From NCBI GenBank assembly GCA_025200525.1, contig CM045770.1, positions 134,878,200-134,942,199 on the forward strand: a DNA stretch of 64,000 nucleotides, read 5' to 3'. Source of the DNA: Camellia lanceoleosa. Taxonomy: Eukaryota > Streptophyta > Magnoliopsida > Ericales > Theaceae. The notes beneath the pieces are model-generated. The model saw only the letters and a program-made list of their open reading frames with translations. It searched no databases and was not told the origin of the DNA. Position numbers and translations under genes: made by a program. Numbering within the stretch: the stretch's first letter is position 1; each line of letters begins with the position of its first letter. This document shows positions 34,527-47,350 of this stretch, one piece after another.

Positions 34527-35711
34527 GTGCCGTTTGGTAACACTTACGCTTTCAGTTTTCTGTTTATATTTACAAAAATTTTAAAAACTCAAATAAAAAC
34601 TTGTTTGGTAAAATTTTTGATTTATAAATCAGTGGTCTCAGTTTATAAATTTGGCCAAAAAATGAAAACATAAAAAATGTGTTTCCATTTTGAGTTTTCA
34701 GTTTTTTTTTTTTTTATCACCCAACACTAGCTACTACCTGCCACCATTTTCTACTACCGTCTTCTGCCACCACCACCGACCCCCCACCACCACTTGCCAC
34801 CACCACTCACCACCCATCTGCCACCACCACCCGCCACCACCCACCCACCAGCCACTACCAGCCACCACCCACCTGCCACCCACTCGCCACCACCACCCAC
34901 CTCTCGTCCGCCACCACCACTACCATTACCCACCACCCACCGCCATCCACCCGCCACCACCACCACCACCGCCACCTATTTGCCACCACCATTCACCACC
35001 CATTTGCCACCACCATTCATCACCTGCCACCCATCCGCCACCACTACCCACCACGACCACCACAACTACCACCATCCACCACCCACTCCCACCACCACCA
35101 CCAACTCGCTACTAACCACCACTTGCCACCACACCTACCCACCCACCACCACCCGCCACGCACCACCACCACCCATCACCCGCCATTACCACCACCACCA
35201 CCACCCACTTGCCACCGCCACCACCCCACCCACCCACCACCACCGGCCACCCATCCACCGCCACCACCGCCATTCGCTACTCACCCACTACCACCCACTT
35301 GCTATCACCCACCATCACCCACCATTCACCACCCACCTGCACCACCACCCCCCACCACCACCACCCCCCCGCCACTATCCACCCCCCCCCACCGCCACCT
35401 TCCCCCCCACCCACCACCACCACCACTACCATTCGCTATCACCCGCTATCGTCACCCACCCACCCACCACCGCCACCCACCCTCCACCATCCATCACCAC
35501 CAGCTACCCACCACTTATTGTCACCACTTTCCACCACCGTCTTCCGCTGCCACTTGCCATTTCTCACCCTTTTTTATATTTTAAATTTTTTTTAAACATT
35601 TTGTCAATTACCAAACGCGTTTGTAGTTTATATTTTTCTAAAAATAAACAAAAACCAGTTTATAAAATTTTTGTAAATATAAACAGAAAACGTAAACATT
35701 ACCAAACACAC
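34527..35711. mobile_element. TIR element enclosing a CCACC minisatellite
   Basis: The ends GTGCCGTTTGGTAACACTTA and, inverted, GTGTGTTTGGTAATGTTTA continue into a shared TTTTCTGTTTATATTTAC block, giving inverted repeats of about 55 bp. I found no convincing target duplication, so the superfamily is open. The interior is nearly all minisatellite. Confidence 0.65.
34736..35565. repeat. CCACCAC/CCACCCACC minisatellite, about 830 bp
   Basis: Irregular CCACCACC, CCACCCACC and TGCCACC units with almost no G on the plus strand, so the minus strand is dense in GG and GGG runs that could form G-quadruplexes. Long open frames on the plus strand (His/Pro/Thr-rich) are a by-product of the repeat. Confidence 0.9.
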
Positions 35712-38534
35712 AGTAAGTATTAAGTTATTTTTGTAAAGCAAATTCACATAAAATTTTAACCTATCATGTGCTTTTGTTCTACCCTATTGAAACTTAGAGA
35801 ATAAGATGATGAGTGTTGAATATGAAGAATACGTATAAATAATTTACATGTATCATGAAAAAAAAAAATTATTTTAGAATTTATTGTGTATTATCCTTAT
35901 TAGTTAATTTACATTAAAGTATAATAATAATTAAAATTTCAAAATTTTAGTTAAACATACTGCGTTATTATTTGGGTGCAAATAAAAGCACCCGTCCAAA
36001 ATTGTTTTTTTGACAAGGTCCAATATGAATTAGAAAGATCAAAAATTTTGAAGGAAAATGCATTGGACCCCGAGTGGGGGTGACTCTCACCACCCCTACT
36101 ATTTTTTAATTGGTGAAAACATATATATATATATTTTTTTTTTCTAAGTCATGCTTACACAGCTCTCACTGGGGTCTCCGCAGTGCCGAATTTTGAAACT
36201 CTAATTTATATTTAAATTTTTTTTAGGCCCCAGTGTAAATAATGTAAAACCAAACTTTTGACATGCCAGGTGGGTTTCCCTCGGAGAAACAACATAGAAA
36301 GTTCCCAAGCCCTAGGAGTAAGAGTGGCACCTTATTTGAAGTCTGAAGAAAGAAATTGGAAGTGTAACTTAATATTATTAATCTTCTCTCAACTCTTATT
36401 TGGGTGAAAATTTGACTCGTAATCCGTTAATACTATTTGAATTGTACACGTAATTAGAAAGTTAAGATTAATTATTTTTTGAGTTGAATTCAAATATGAC
36501 ATGATCAAAAAATACGAATATTAAATGGATCTTATTTGGGTTGAACGCGCAAAATTCAAAATAGACACGTTTGACCCGTGTAATAATTTGTGTTAGCACA
36601 TTAACACGAATCCACTATTGACTAGCATGTAACGCGAATACAATCTAAATTTAGTAACCATAAGATCTTGAGTGATTCATTTTCATCCATTAGATTATAA
36701 ATTAAATCTTTAAGTAATATATATACTTAATGAAGTGCAATCCTAAATTAATGATAAATCGATTGTCGTCTGTGATTTGATAAATTGTTTATCTCTCCCA
36801 AAATCTTGAACTCTTCGGCCTAGTTTGGAAACATCACTTTTTAGCCTAAAAGTAAAAAATTATTAAAAAAGTCAAAAAGCCAACAAATTATACAAAAAAT
36901 TTGAAAATTCCCTTTTTTATCTCATATTTTAGTCCAAAAAAATTAAAAATTTACTAAAATAATATATTCACAAAACGCGGTTCAAGCAAAGTCATAGAAC
37001 TTTTTTTTTTTTAATTTATTCTTCTTGGCATACAACTTATAACTTGCAATGGTGAGTCAACGTGATTGATAATTATAATATATTTTGTTAGTTTGTTAAT
37101 ATTTTTTGTGCTACGATATTTATTCACTATGTTTGATTTAGTTAGCTTATTAATATTTTTTGTGTTATAGTCATTATTCACTCTGTTTTATTTAGTTTTT
37201 AAAATTTGTTAAATTTTTGTACAAACTATAAATTAGTTTGTCAAAAATATAATTAAAAAATTATTCACCTCAAAAAATAAAAATTAATATAAAAATAATG
37301 AGTATTTTTTATTTTTTTTGAGCAAATTAATTTTTCTCAAAAGAAAATCATATTTTAAAAAACTATTTTTTATTATTTTATTTGTTCTAAGACTTTCTTG
37401 AAATCGTATTAAGCGTGTTGTGTTAAGGTTAACATGATTATAAGTAAATTATGTTAGTATCAAGATAATTGACACGTTTAATTAAATAAGTCATCTTAGT
37501 GTTAGATTGTTTTAAACACAAATCCGATATTACATGACACAATTCCCTCCTCTACTCTTATTTATCACAAACATTGAAGGTACTTCTCTATTTTATTTAT
37601 TTATTGATTTTTATAGAACTATTCATCTAATTTTTTTGAAATTAATTGAGAACTTATTAGCCTATTTTGGGAAGTGCTTTTTTTTTTTTTTTGGTTTATT
37701 TGGTTTTTTTTTTTTTTTTAAATGTGCAAAAAAAAAATAGGGGATGATGTGACCTAAATAAGTCAATAAACTAATAAACTGACTTTTTTTTACCTTCCCA
37801 AAAGAGGCCATTATATTTTTGAACTTTTTTTGTAGTGTTTTTTTTTTCTATTTTTTATTTACTGAACTATGATGGAAAGACTCATATCATATTTGTAATA
37901 TAAAATAGGGTTTCAAATAACCTTTATAATGGGTATGTGTTCATATTTTTACTTGATTAAATATTTATTTGATGATGATTATATGATTTTTTTTTCGTAC
38001 AATGATGACGTGATTTTTAATTTTTTTTTATTTGTTTCATTTCATTAATTATTTGATTTGTTGTGGTTGAAGATCAAGTTACCATTATGATGATGATGAT
38101 GTTAATAATTTTAGGTAAATTGTATCAAACAGGTCATGCTTCCTAACAAGTATATATTGAATGCAAAAGAAAAAAATTATTTGTATACATAATATTTGCA
38201 CCACAAATTTATTTATTTATGTAATATGAAAAGCCCCATATTTAAGGTTTACTCTGGGCCTCGAAAAAGTTAGAGCCAATCTTGCTTGTGGGCCTCAATT
38301 CCGAATCTACACTGATGATTCAAATCGTCTATCTCATAGACCTCATAGTAAAAGCTACCCATACAAAAAATCAATTTCATTGAACAACTATAAACATAAG
38401 AGCAAATATCATTTATGAAAGGGATAGTTTAAGTTTAACAATTACATTTGTTGTTCATTTTATAAAATAAAATGCAATTTTTTCTTGTGGTTATAATTGT
38501 TTGATGAAGTTTGTTTTTTTGCATGGATAACATT
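35712..38534. other. Non-coding, very AT-rich spacer
   Basis: 2.8 kb with long T and A runs and no credible gene. Segments near 36540-36640 and 37390-37540 repeat GACACGTTT, GTGTTA and TTAATTAAA words typical of decayed non-autonomous DNA transposons, but no ends are clear. Confidence 0.5.
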
Positions 38535-38543
38535 TATTGTAAA

Positions 38544-38858
38544 GAGAGGTGCTAGGCTTTAGGAAAATTTTTCAGGAAAACCTTTAGAAAAATGGAGGAG
38601 GAGGAGGAGGAGGAGGAGGGGGAGGAGGAACTGGAGGGGGCCATCAAAATGGAAGGAGGCGGAGGTGAGGCTGGGCAGAGGCGGAGGTGAGGCTGGGCAG
38701 AGGCTACGACGGCGGAGCTGGGCAGACGACCGACCGACGGCGGACGACGGCGACTGGGCAGACGACCGAGCCCCTCCAGTTCTTCCTCCTCCTCCTCCAT
38801 TTTCCTCCATTTTCCTGAAAGTTTTCCTGAAAATTTTTCCTGAAGCCTAGCATTTTTC
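38544..38858. mobile_element. Mutator-type MITE with purine/pyrimidine arms, 315 bp
   Basis: A perfect 9-bp target duplication TATTGTAAA (38535-38543 and 38859-38867). The inverted termini share TGCTAGGCTT(T/C)AGGAAAA and run about 60 bp, to a GGAGGAGGA arm on the left and its complement on the right. The G+C-rich centre contains a short GGCGGAGGTGAGGCTGGGCA duplication (38658 and 38679). Confidence 0.9.
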
Positions 38859-38867
38859 TATTGTAAA

Positions 38868-39782
38868 ACCTACGAGATAGATGGTTAAGATCATCAGTGC
38901 AAGTCTAGATTAGAGCCTACAAGAGAGGTATAGTGAGGTGAAGGTATGGACCCTCAAGTGTGTTTTCTTATTTAAAAAATTAAGGGAGAATTACATTTCA
39001 ATGTAAATTTAGAAAAAAAAAATTGCATATAAATGATAAATTTTATAAATATCTATAATTACAATATAAAAAAATTTCATATTTTGGTAAATATTTTTTC
39101 TGTAATTCTCCCTAAAAAAAATAGCTTAGACAAAGAATTAAGGAGAAAGCACCAATAAATTCCATTTTCATGTTTTATAAACCAATCAGTCCAAAAAAAA
39201 AAAAAAAAAACTCATGAACCCAACAATCCTATTTATGTTTAAATAACATTATTAGCTCACATTTTAGCCTTGTGTTGGCGGGTGATATTTGTAGATTACT
39301 GAAAACCTCATATTATGAAATTACACATTTATTCAAAACTTATTAAGAACTAATTGTACTCATTTTGATATTCTAGAAGAATCCCACAGTCCAATCCATT
39401 CCAAAACAAGAAGATACCCATAGCAGAAACCATTCCATTGATGATTTTGTCCAAAGTTTGGCATTTACAGTGGTGGGAGTTCATCAATTTCATGCTTAAC
39501 AACGTTTGATAACCAATCAACCACATCATACAATTGAATAACAATTGGGACCGAAAGCCTTTCCCGTCCCTCTCAATCCTTTCATAGTGCCAACTTTGTC
39601 GATTGCACCCAGATTTGTAAATGGGAGTTTGTTGGTGCAATCCATATCATAACATTTGGATTTACACCTGAAATGGTTGAGGCACTTATCATAACAAGAG
39701 ATTATTTGTATGCAATCAGAAGAAAACAAGATATTGATGAGAAATTAAGGATTCGAGCCGATTTGAATGCTATCACAATAGG
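38868..39782 (-). other. Spacer with a possible decayed gene fragment on the minus strand
   Basis: The left half is AT-rich with nothing recognisable. On the minus strand, 39730-39350 has protein-like composition in two neighbouring frames, including D-V-V-D-W-L-S-N-V-V-K-H-E-I-D near 39525-39480 in the frame not starting at the ORF. I do not recognise it. It could be a remnant of a host gene or an older element, and it stops at the LTR of element 4. Confidence 0.3.
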
Positions 39783-39787
39783 CAACC

Positions 39788-41701
39788 TGTAACGTCCCAA
39801 AATAAATAACAATAACCCACATCATGATATTTAATGGAAAAGCAGAAACTTACATAATATTAACTTTTCATTGATTATCTTTTATCATAGAAAAGATGAC
39901 ATGCATGTATACATTCTTGAATCCTAGATTCTGAATTTATAGCATATGACATGTAATAATCACTTGAAGCAAAAGAGAGTACAAATAAGTTAATTCCTTA
40001 ATGACTACATCTTTCCAAATCGATGCTTGGGAACAATAAAATGAGTTAAACTCCATACATATAAAGCCCAGACTTATACAACAAGTATTTACACAATAGA
40101 ATAAAAAGAAACTCTCGGCTCCAAAGTCCTCCAAGCTATTTCCTTGGTAGAGGCATATCATTAGCATCTGAAATTTATTTTCCACATAGGGTGAGCTAAA
40201 ACTCAGTAGAGATACTTGAACACAATGCATGAAACTTAACAAAGTCATATGATGAATGCATATGCATGCCATTTACCAAAACATTATGCTATCTCTTTCA
40301 GAACAATGCAATGCTTTAGTGATATATCAATTCATAAAACAATACTTTTTAAATAAGAAAACAAGATGAGGATACAAAACACTGAGAATCTTTAGGTATG
40401 TGTCTGCCAGTAGGCTATACAGGCACTACCAAAGTCATTTTACCGGTACCAACCAGAAGGATCGGCACCTAATTATGCGGTTTCTAGACTTTTACTAAGG
40501 ACACACAGGTTAACATAATAAAACCACAACTACACCCCCTAGCTAGATTCACTATGGTATTCACCATTTTTTTCTTAAAAATAATACATTTTCAATGTAA
40601 GGATCTGAAACAGATGTTCAATGAAAAATGTATGAGTAAATGATTTTCATTTAACCTATTCCTTGTGTAATTTCTACAATAATCAAAGCTATCCTCCATT
40701 GATAGTCCAAAATATGTATCTCTATACAATAGATAAATTTCTAAAAACAATTCTAATTTCATAATCTCAAAATGAGAGTGATAATACACATTCAACTTCA
40801 CTCTCATCATCAACAGATACATTTATTTTATCTTTTCAAAACTAGCATCTTTCCCTTTTACATATAGGTCAAATGTTAATAATTTCCAATAAAACATCTT
40901 TTACTTTCAAAAACCTATTTTTAGGAGAAATTCTCAATATTTCAACACAACTCAACAATATACTCATTTCCACAACCTTTCTTAAGAACCCATTTGAAAA
41001 CCTCTCTTTTACATTTCAAAAACCAAACCCGTAACTTTTAAATCACAATACTTTACAAGAAGTACATAACGAAACTAAGAATCATACAAAAAGGTTAAAG
41101 AAGTCCTTACCTCAAGAGTAGAAGAAGAAGAAAGCAAGACCCAACTCTAGACAAAGTCAAAAATGAAAGTTTCATCGATTAAAATGTTTACCTTTACGAG
41201 CTCTTCACTTTACTCCAAAGTACTAGGGCGGCAAGATTAACAGTTTTGGGTGTATTTGAGTATTTAGGTAAGAACTAGAGAGAGAAAGAGTGAAGAAATT
41301 AGGTTTTGGGGTGTTTTAGAGAGAGAGAAAAAATACAAAGTGACAGAAAAGACTTTTTCCCGATCTGATATACATACAGACCGCTCGAGTGACCAAACTA
41401 TCGCTCGAGCATTAGACACAAGAAAGTGATGCTACTCGAGCAACTAAAACATGGCTTGAGCGCACAATGACCCCTTTTTAGAAGTTTTACAGACCGTAGA
41501 ATATCACTCGGGTGAACATGAAGAAAAACATACATGAACTCCTTTGAAAAATGAACTAATAACATGTTTATAACACAACCAACAACTCCAAATAACCAAA
41601 CTCAACAACAACAAGACAAGAAGGAGTATAGACATCGATAAAGAGTATCGGATCACGGATCCAAGAACATGAAACGGTTGGGTCTAACCCAAGCCGTTAT
41701 A
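39788..41701 (-). repeat. Element 4, 3' LTR (left copy)
   Basis: 1914 bp, 77 bp shorter than its partner. The shortfall falls inside the palindrome array near 41510, where three sites of the partner are missing. Confidence 0.92.
41384..41512. repeat. CTCGAG-type palindrome array, left LTR of element 4
   Basis: CTCGAG at 41384 and 41404 (step 20), CTCGAG at 41435 and CTTGAG at 41455 (step 20), and a single CTCGGG at 41507. The two pairs are offset by 51 bp, as in element 2. Confidence 0.85.
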
Positions 41702-41717
41702 ATCTTTCACCCTTAAG
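41702..41717 (-). other. Polypurine tract of element 4
   Basis: Minus strand CTTAAGGGTGAAAGAT next to the left LTR. Confidence 0.7.
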
Positions 41718-41899
41718 AAATTTCATCTTCGAAATTTAAATCAAAACAATAATCACCGCAATCTAATCCCAATGACGGTCTATACTAGTAGCAATAATAA
41801 AACAATGTCATCCAACACAAAGTATTACAATTTGAATCTCCAAAACACTTATAATGTTTACATATTACAACATAATGAAATTTTAATACAAAACTCAAA

Positions 41900-43540
41900 T
41901 ACCAACAAACAGGTCTGGATACTTTTCACGGACTTCAACCTCATGCTCCCAAGTCACCTTCTCGACTCCATGGTATCACTATAACACCTTAACCAATGGG
42001 ATACTCTTGCCCTTCAAGACTTGATCTCGAGTATCTAACACCTGAACTGAGCTCTCTTCATATGAAGCATCCTCATCTACTTCTAACTCAGTCCAAGCCA
42101 ACACGTGTGGAGGATCATGCTCGTATTTCCAGAGCATACAGATATAAAACTCATCATAAATCCCGAAAGTTGGGGTGGCAAGGCCAAACGGTAAGCTATG
42201 TCCCTAATCTGCTTTAGAATTTCAAAGGGCCCAATGAACCTAGGAGACAACTTTCCACTCTTTCCAAATCTCATCAAACCTCTCCTCGATGAGATCTTAA
42301 GAAACACATAATTCCCCACCTCAAAAGACAAGGGTCTCCTCATTCGGTCGGCATAGCTCTTCTAACAACTCTGAGCCAAAACTAACCTCTTATGGATAAG
42401 TGTAACCTTATATGTCGTTTCTTGGACTAATTCAAGACCTAACATTGGTGCGTCACCCACCTCGACCTAACACACAGAAGATTTACACGGTTGGCCATAT
42501 AGAGCCTCAAAAGGTTCCATGTTGATACTTGTCTAAAAACTATTATTATAGGCAAATTCTACCAAAGGAAAATGCCTCTCACACGACCCCTTAAAATCGA
42601 GAATATAAGCCCGAAGATTGTCCTCGAAAATTTGAATAGTACGCTCGGATTGTCCATTAGTCTGAGGATGATAAGCAGTACTAAAAATCAACTTAGTGCC
42701 TAAGGCACCCTGTAGGCTATGCCACAATCGAGCCATAAAACACAAATCCCTATCTGAGGTGATAGTCATCGGGACCCTCTAAAGTTGCACTATATCTCTA
42801 ACATACAGATCTGCAAAGTAGTCTATCGAGTCACTTGTGCACATAGGTATAAAGTGTGTAGATTTGGTTAATCGGTCAACTACTACCTATATGTCATCAT
42901 TATCCCGTTGAGTTCTCAGAAGACCCACAACAAAATCTATCGTAAAATGCTCCCACTTTCACTTGGCTATAGGTAAGGGTTGTAACAAACCCTCTGGTCA
43001 TTGATGCTTGGCCTTCACTGGTTCACAAGTAAGCCACCTCAAAACGAATAAGGCTACATCTCTCTTCATCCCCTTCTACCAAAACTGACGACTAAGGTCA
43101 TGATACATTTTCGTGCCTCGTGAGTGTAGAGCAAGGCGTGAATGGTGGAACTCTTGGAGTACATCATCTCTATATGATTCTGGCATAAAAAGGTGGTCTA
43201 GATATGTCACACTCTAGTCTGAATGGACATTCAAGGCCTTCTCTACCTTTCCACTAAATATCTTCCCTCAGATAGCTTCTACTTTTTGATCACTCTATTG
43301 TACCTCTATAACCCGATTAATCAAGGTAGGTTGTGCAACTGCGGTAAATAAAGTGGCTAACTCAATAGACTCGCCAAGGTGATAGTCAAACTTGCTGATA
43401 GAGCCTAACATCTCCCACTCCCGAATGGCAATACTTGTTATTCTGCTCACGGATTTTCTACTCAAAGTCTCAGCCACTACATTGGCTTTCCTCGGATGAT
43501 AATGTAACTCAAAATCATAATCCTCCATAGACTCCATCCA
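41900..43540 (-). pseudogene. Integrase and chromodomain of element 4
   Basis: Recognisable pieces: Y-H-P-R-K-A-N-V-V-A-E-T-L-S-R (43500), T-S-D-R-D...G-Q-S-E-R-T-I-Q (42770-42600, keeping the second Asp and the Glu), V-G-N-Y-V-F-L-K-I (42310) and a chromodomain near 42060-41905 ending V-T-W-E-H-E-V-E-V-R-E-K-Y-P. Stops and frame changes lie between all of them. Two consecutive stops occur inside the chromodomain. Confidence 0.82.
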
Positions 43541-43770
43541 TCTTCTCTACCTCAAATTCAAGTCCTTCTATGAGAGTAGATATTTCAGACTCTTGTGATC
43601 GGAAAACACCTCAAATCTTTCCCTGTATAGGTAATGCCTCCAAATTTTTAAGGCAAAAATCATTGTCGCTAGCTCTAAGTCGTGCGTAGGATAATTTCTC
43701 TCATGTATTTTCAGTTGCCGTGAACCATAGGCTACCACTTTCCCTTTATGTATCAATACATAACATAAAC
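43541..43770 (-). pseudogene. RNase H of element 4
   Basis: [17 protein letters not shown] and [10 protein letters not shown] match chromovirus RNase H. It is open for only 62 codons. Confidence 0.85.
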
Positions 43771-44153
43771 CTTCCTAAGACGTGTCACAATAAACTAAAT
43801 AACTTAAATCCCTCTCTGGAATAATCAAGACTGGAGCAATGGTGAGTCTAACCTTAAGATCTTGGAATGACTTTTTGCAAGCCTCACTCAATCTAGTCAA
43901 TGGTGAGGCCAATCTAGATAAATCTTTCACAAAACATTGGTAGTACCTGGCTAAGCCTAAAAAACTCCAGATTTCAAAGGCATTTTTAGGTTGTTCCCAA
44001 TCTTACACTATGTCTATCTTAGATGAATCTACTCTCACCCCTTCTTCAGACACAATATGGCCTAGGAACTTAATTTCGTTGAGCCAAAACTCACACTTTC
44101 CAAACCTAATATGCAAATGGTGTGCTTTAAGCAGTTCAAGTACAACCCGTAAT
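43771..44153 (-). pseudogene. RT of element 4, C-terminal part (after the nested LTR)
   Basis: Continues the RT interrupted at 46726: the minus strand near 44140-44040 reads K-C-E-F-W-L-N-E-I-K-F-L-G-H, the thumb-side motif that follows the YIDD loop. Further in-frame stops follow. Confidence 0.75.
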
Positions 44154-46725
44154 TGTCATGACCCAAACCCGCCCATATAGGTTTAGCGCCATAACCGGCC
44201 AATAATTCATGATTACCAAAGGCTTACTTAACAATAATGACAATAACACAATAATGGGGTTGGTGAAAGCCAAACAATAATAGAAAATGACGTCCAATGA
44301 GCTGTAAGGACTTAAATGAACAAAATAAGTTTTACATATTTGTGACTACACAAAAACTTAAGTCCATAACATACATGTGTACAAAACAAAACACAATCTA
44401 AGAAATTAAATCCCATTGTCAAAAAGAGTTAACAAAACTCAATAAACATTCTTATCTCTTAAATACAATGTCAAAAGGGTGAATCTGAATCACCCAATAA
44501 GCCCTGGCATGGAAATGTCCGAAACCTTACAATGAGGCATAGTAGTTAGCTTGACAAAAACAGGTTTCGGGTCGATGTCGCTAACTTCGATCTGGTGCTC
44601 GATCACCTACATATATATAATAAACAATGAGCTAGAGCCCAATGAATAACAACTATGTAAAGGGGTTATGAATGATGTGCTTACGATAATTGAAACAATT
44701 AATTCATCAATAGATCAATTTCTCAATTAATGTGTCATAACATATCAATTATATCGATTCATAATAGTCATACGTGGTTACATCCAATAGCAGGAAAATC
44801 GATAGGTCTTAAAGACCAAACAATCATTTGATGGCCATCAATGCAATAACAATAGTTCCAAGAATTGGAACTGACAGAGATCTCTATAACAATAATAATA
44901 ACAATAACAATAACAATATGCTATGAATGCCACGAGTATAGTTCAGAAAATAGGACAATCATTCATCCGTAAACATTATCATTACAGTAAAACAATACAT
45001 TTTTATTAATCAGAAAATAATTATAATGGAACATAGTTTTACAACTGTGTTACTCACAGTGGGCTCCTCAAAATACATGCTAAAGTTGCATTACGATGCG
45101 GCGTCCGACCTAAACAAATAAATTTAAGCACAACAATTCAATTACATTCATATCTTTAGCCAACTCTATTTGATTCGGTTGTTTACTTATTCAATTTCCA
45201 TTCATCTTTACTCGTTCGGTTTTAACTTTTTATTCGTTCATTCCAATGCACTCATGAGATGCAAATGCACAAAAAAAAACACTTTAAAACTATGCAAACG
45301 ATGGCCTGGAAGGTAGAAAAATGATGCAAAAACAAAATCCAAGCCTGAACAAAACCGCACGTGCGGGATGCCAAAGCCGCACGTGCGGGATGCCCAATCC
45401 GCACGTGTAGATCACAGCAGATTTTGTGCCCTGTCTTTCGAAATTCTGTTTCATGTGTGAATCTCAAAGTTTGCAATTTCAACCTCATTTTCTTGCATTT
45501 CACTCCCAAAAACTCATATAAACATGCTAGAATTCGGGCCTTCAACATCAAATAGGAATCAATCTTGAAATCAACTCCCAAATCTTTCAATTTGAAGAAA
45601 GATTAAAACTTCAATGAAATTACAAAACATAAATCACGTGTTGTGAAGCTTCAATTGTAAAACCCATGAAGAAATCTTTTGGCAACTTTAGAAATTCATG
45701 AGACTCATGCAATAAATTATGTATAAAACAATAATATCATGTATATAAACAACATCAAGCCGTACATGTTGAGTTTTGAGAATTAAATCATCTAATTTCT
45801 CTTTTTCTTTTCTTTTTTTTTTAAAATTTATGATTATATACTCTCAACTTCAATTTCTCTCCATGAATTCTTAATTACTCATGAATTTCCCCTTCAATTT
45901 TGAAAACCATGCAAGAAAATAAATGTATGATCATGAAATTCAAGAAAACATGCTATGCATGGTGAATTTGAGAGTTAATTTCCTTCAATTCTTGCCATGT
46001 GTGCTTATGTATGCTTTCTAGGGTCAAATACAACACAACACATCCTCATTCAACTTCAATTCCATGCGATCATGGGTGTATCAACCCTATTTCAAGAAAT
46101 TAGAAGAAGATTCTTACCTTAGATGGCTAATTTGGAGAAGTTTTGCTTGATTTTCCTTCAATTTTTTTTTTTGATTCGTCTTCTCCCTCTATTCCTTCTT
46201 CTCTTTCTCTAGTACTCTCTTTTCCTCTCCAGATATTCTTTTCTTTCCTTCTTTTTCTTCTTGTTGAGTCCAAGGGGCTCATATTCATATATATATATAT
46301 ATATATAATATTTAATTAAATAAAATTAATTCGTTATGAATCAGATTTTTATGAAACTTCATATGAAGTCATAAAAATCATGCTGATTATAATTATGTAT
46401 TCTGTTTTCATTTATGAAGCCTCTAAGGCCTTTAATTTGCAGTGTAAAGTTGCAAACACACCTTAATGAATTAGACGAAACAAATTTTCAATTAACCTTC
46501 CCAATTGGGTGTGAAAATGTCAATTAGCCTATTCATATTCCCAATTTCAATTTCTGAACCCACCAAGGCTATTAATTTCAGTTTTAAAGTTGTACCCTAA
46601 CAGATAATTCTCCAATTTGGACAGATATGCACAAATTGAACTAGGAACTTTGCATAATTAATCATTAACACATAATTAATTTTAAAAAAATAGATAAATG
46701 GAATACACATTTTGCAGTGGTTATA
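44154..46725 (-). repeat. Element 5: solo LTR nested in the RT of element 4
   Basis: 2572 bp from TGTCATGACCC to GTGGTTATA, with no internal region. The flanks are GTAAT (44149-44153) and GTAAG (46726-46730), 4 of 5 matching. Its opening (CCCAAACCCG...GGTTTAGC) and the (TA)n/CACCTACATATATA block match the LTR of element 2, so it is a related chromovirus. Minus strand is inferred from that similarity. It splits the RT frame, which rejoins across it. Confidence 0.85.
45358..45407. repeat. CACGTG palindrome array in solo LTR 5
   Basis: CACGTG at 45358, 45380 and 45402, step 22 bp. The first two lie in the 12-bp palindrome CCGCACGTGCGG followed by GATGCC. The array is about 1.2 kb from the left end, similar to the CTCGAG array in element 2 (about 1.1 kb). 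Confidence 0.85.
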
Positions 46726-47350
46726 GTAAGTGTTCATCGTGTTCCTCCTCGGAGGGTGAGTAGACTAAGATGTCGTCGTCAAAGACAACCACAAATTGAT
46801 CTAAAAACTCACGAAAGACTTGATTCATTAAGTCCATAAACAAAATCGGTGCATTGGTTAGCTCAAAATGCATCATTAAGAACTCATAATGGCCATACCG
46901 CATGCAAAATACCATTTTTTAAATATTATTATCTTTCAGCCTTAATTGGTGATATCCCGATCTCAAATCAATCTTCGAAAAATAACATGACCTCTTTAGC
47001 TGGTCAAACAGATCATCTATTCACAATAATAGGTACTTGTTCTTAACAGTTACCTGGTTTAACTTTTAGTAATTGATGCACAGTGGTAATGTGTTATCTT
47101 TCTACTTTGCAAAGAGAGTCAGTGCTCCTCAAGGTGAGGTACTAGGGTGGATGAAGCCCTTATCTAACAAATCTAGAAGTTGCACTTTCAACTCACACAA
47201 CTCGGCTAGCGTAAACCTATATAGTGCCATGAAAATCAAAGTCGTACTTGGCGCTAAGTCGATAGAGAACTCAATCTCTCTATGGGGTGGTAAATCTGTG
47301 AGATCCTTTGGAAAGACATCAGGATATTCTCGAACTAATCTTGGCAAATC
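46726..47350 (-). pseudogene. RT of element 4, N-terminal part
   Basis: [19 protein letters not shown] and F-I-H-P-S-T-S-P (47340-47130), then R-Y-G-H-Y-E-F-L and the catalytic loop [10 protein letters not shown] near 46770 (both Asp kept, Ile before them replaced). Stops lie between. The frame is cut at 46726 by the nested LTR. Confidence 0.85.

Noticed and set aside
34690..35723. Long plus-strand open frames rich in His, Pro and Thr
   Set aside because: They follow directly from the CCACC minisatellite, which lacks stop codons in several frames at once; no start context or domain.
38552..38850. Glu- or Ser/Pro-rich frames of 60-83 codons on both strands
   Set aside because: They come from the GGA/TCC arms of a 315-bp MITE with a perfect target duplication.
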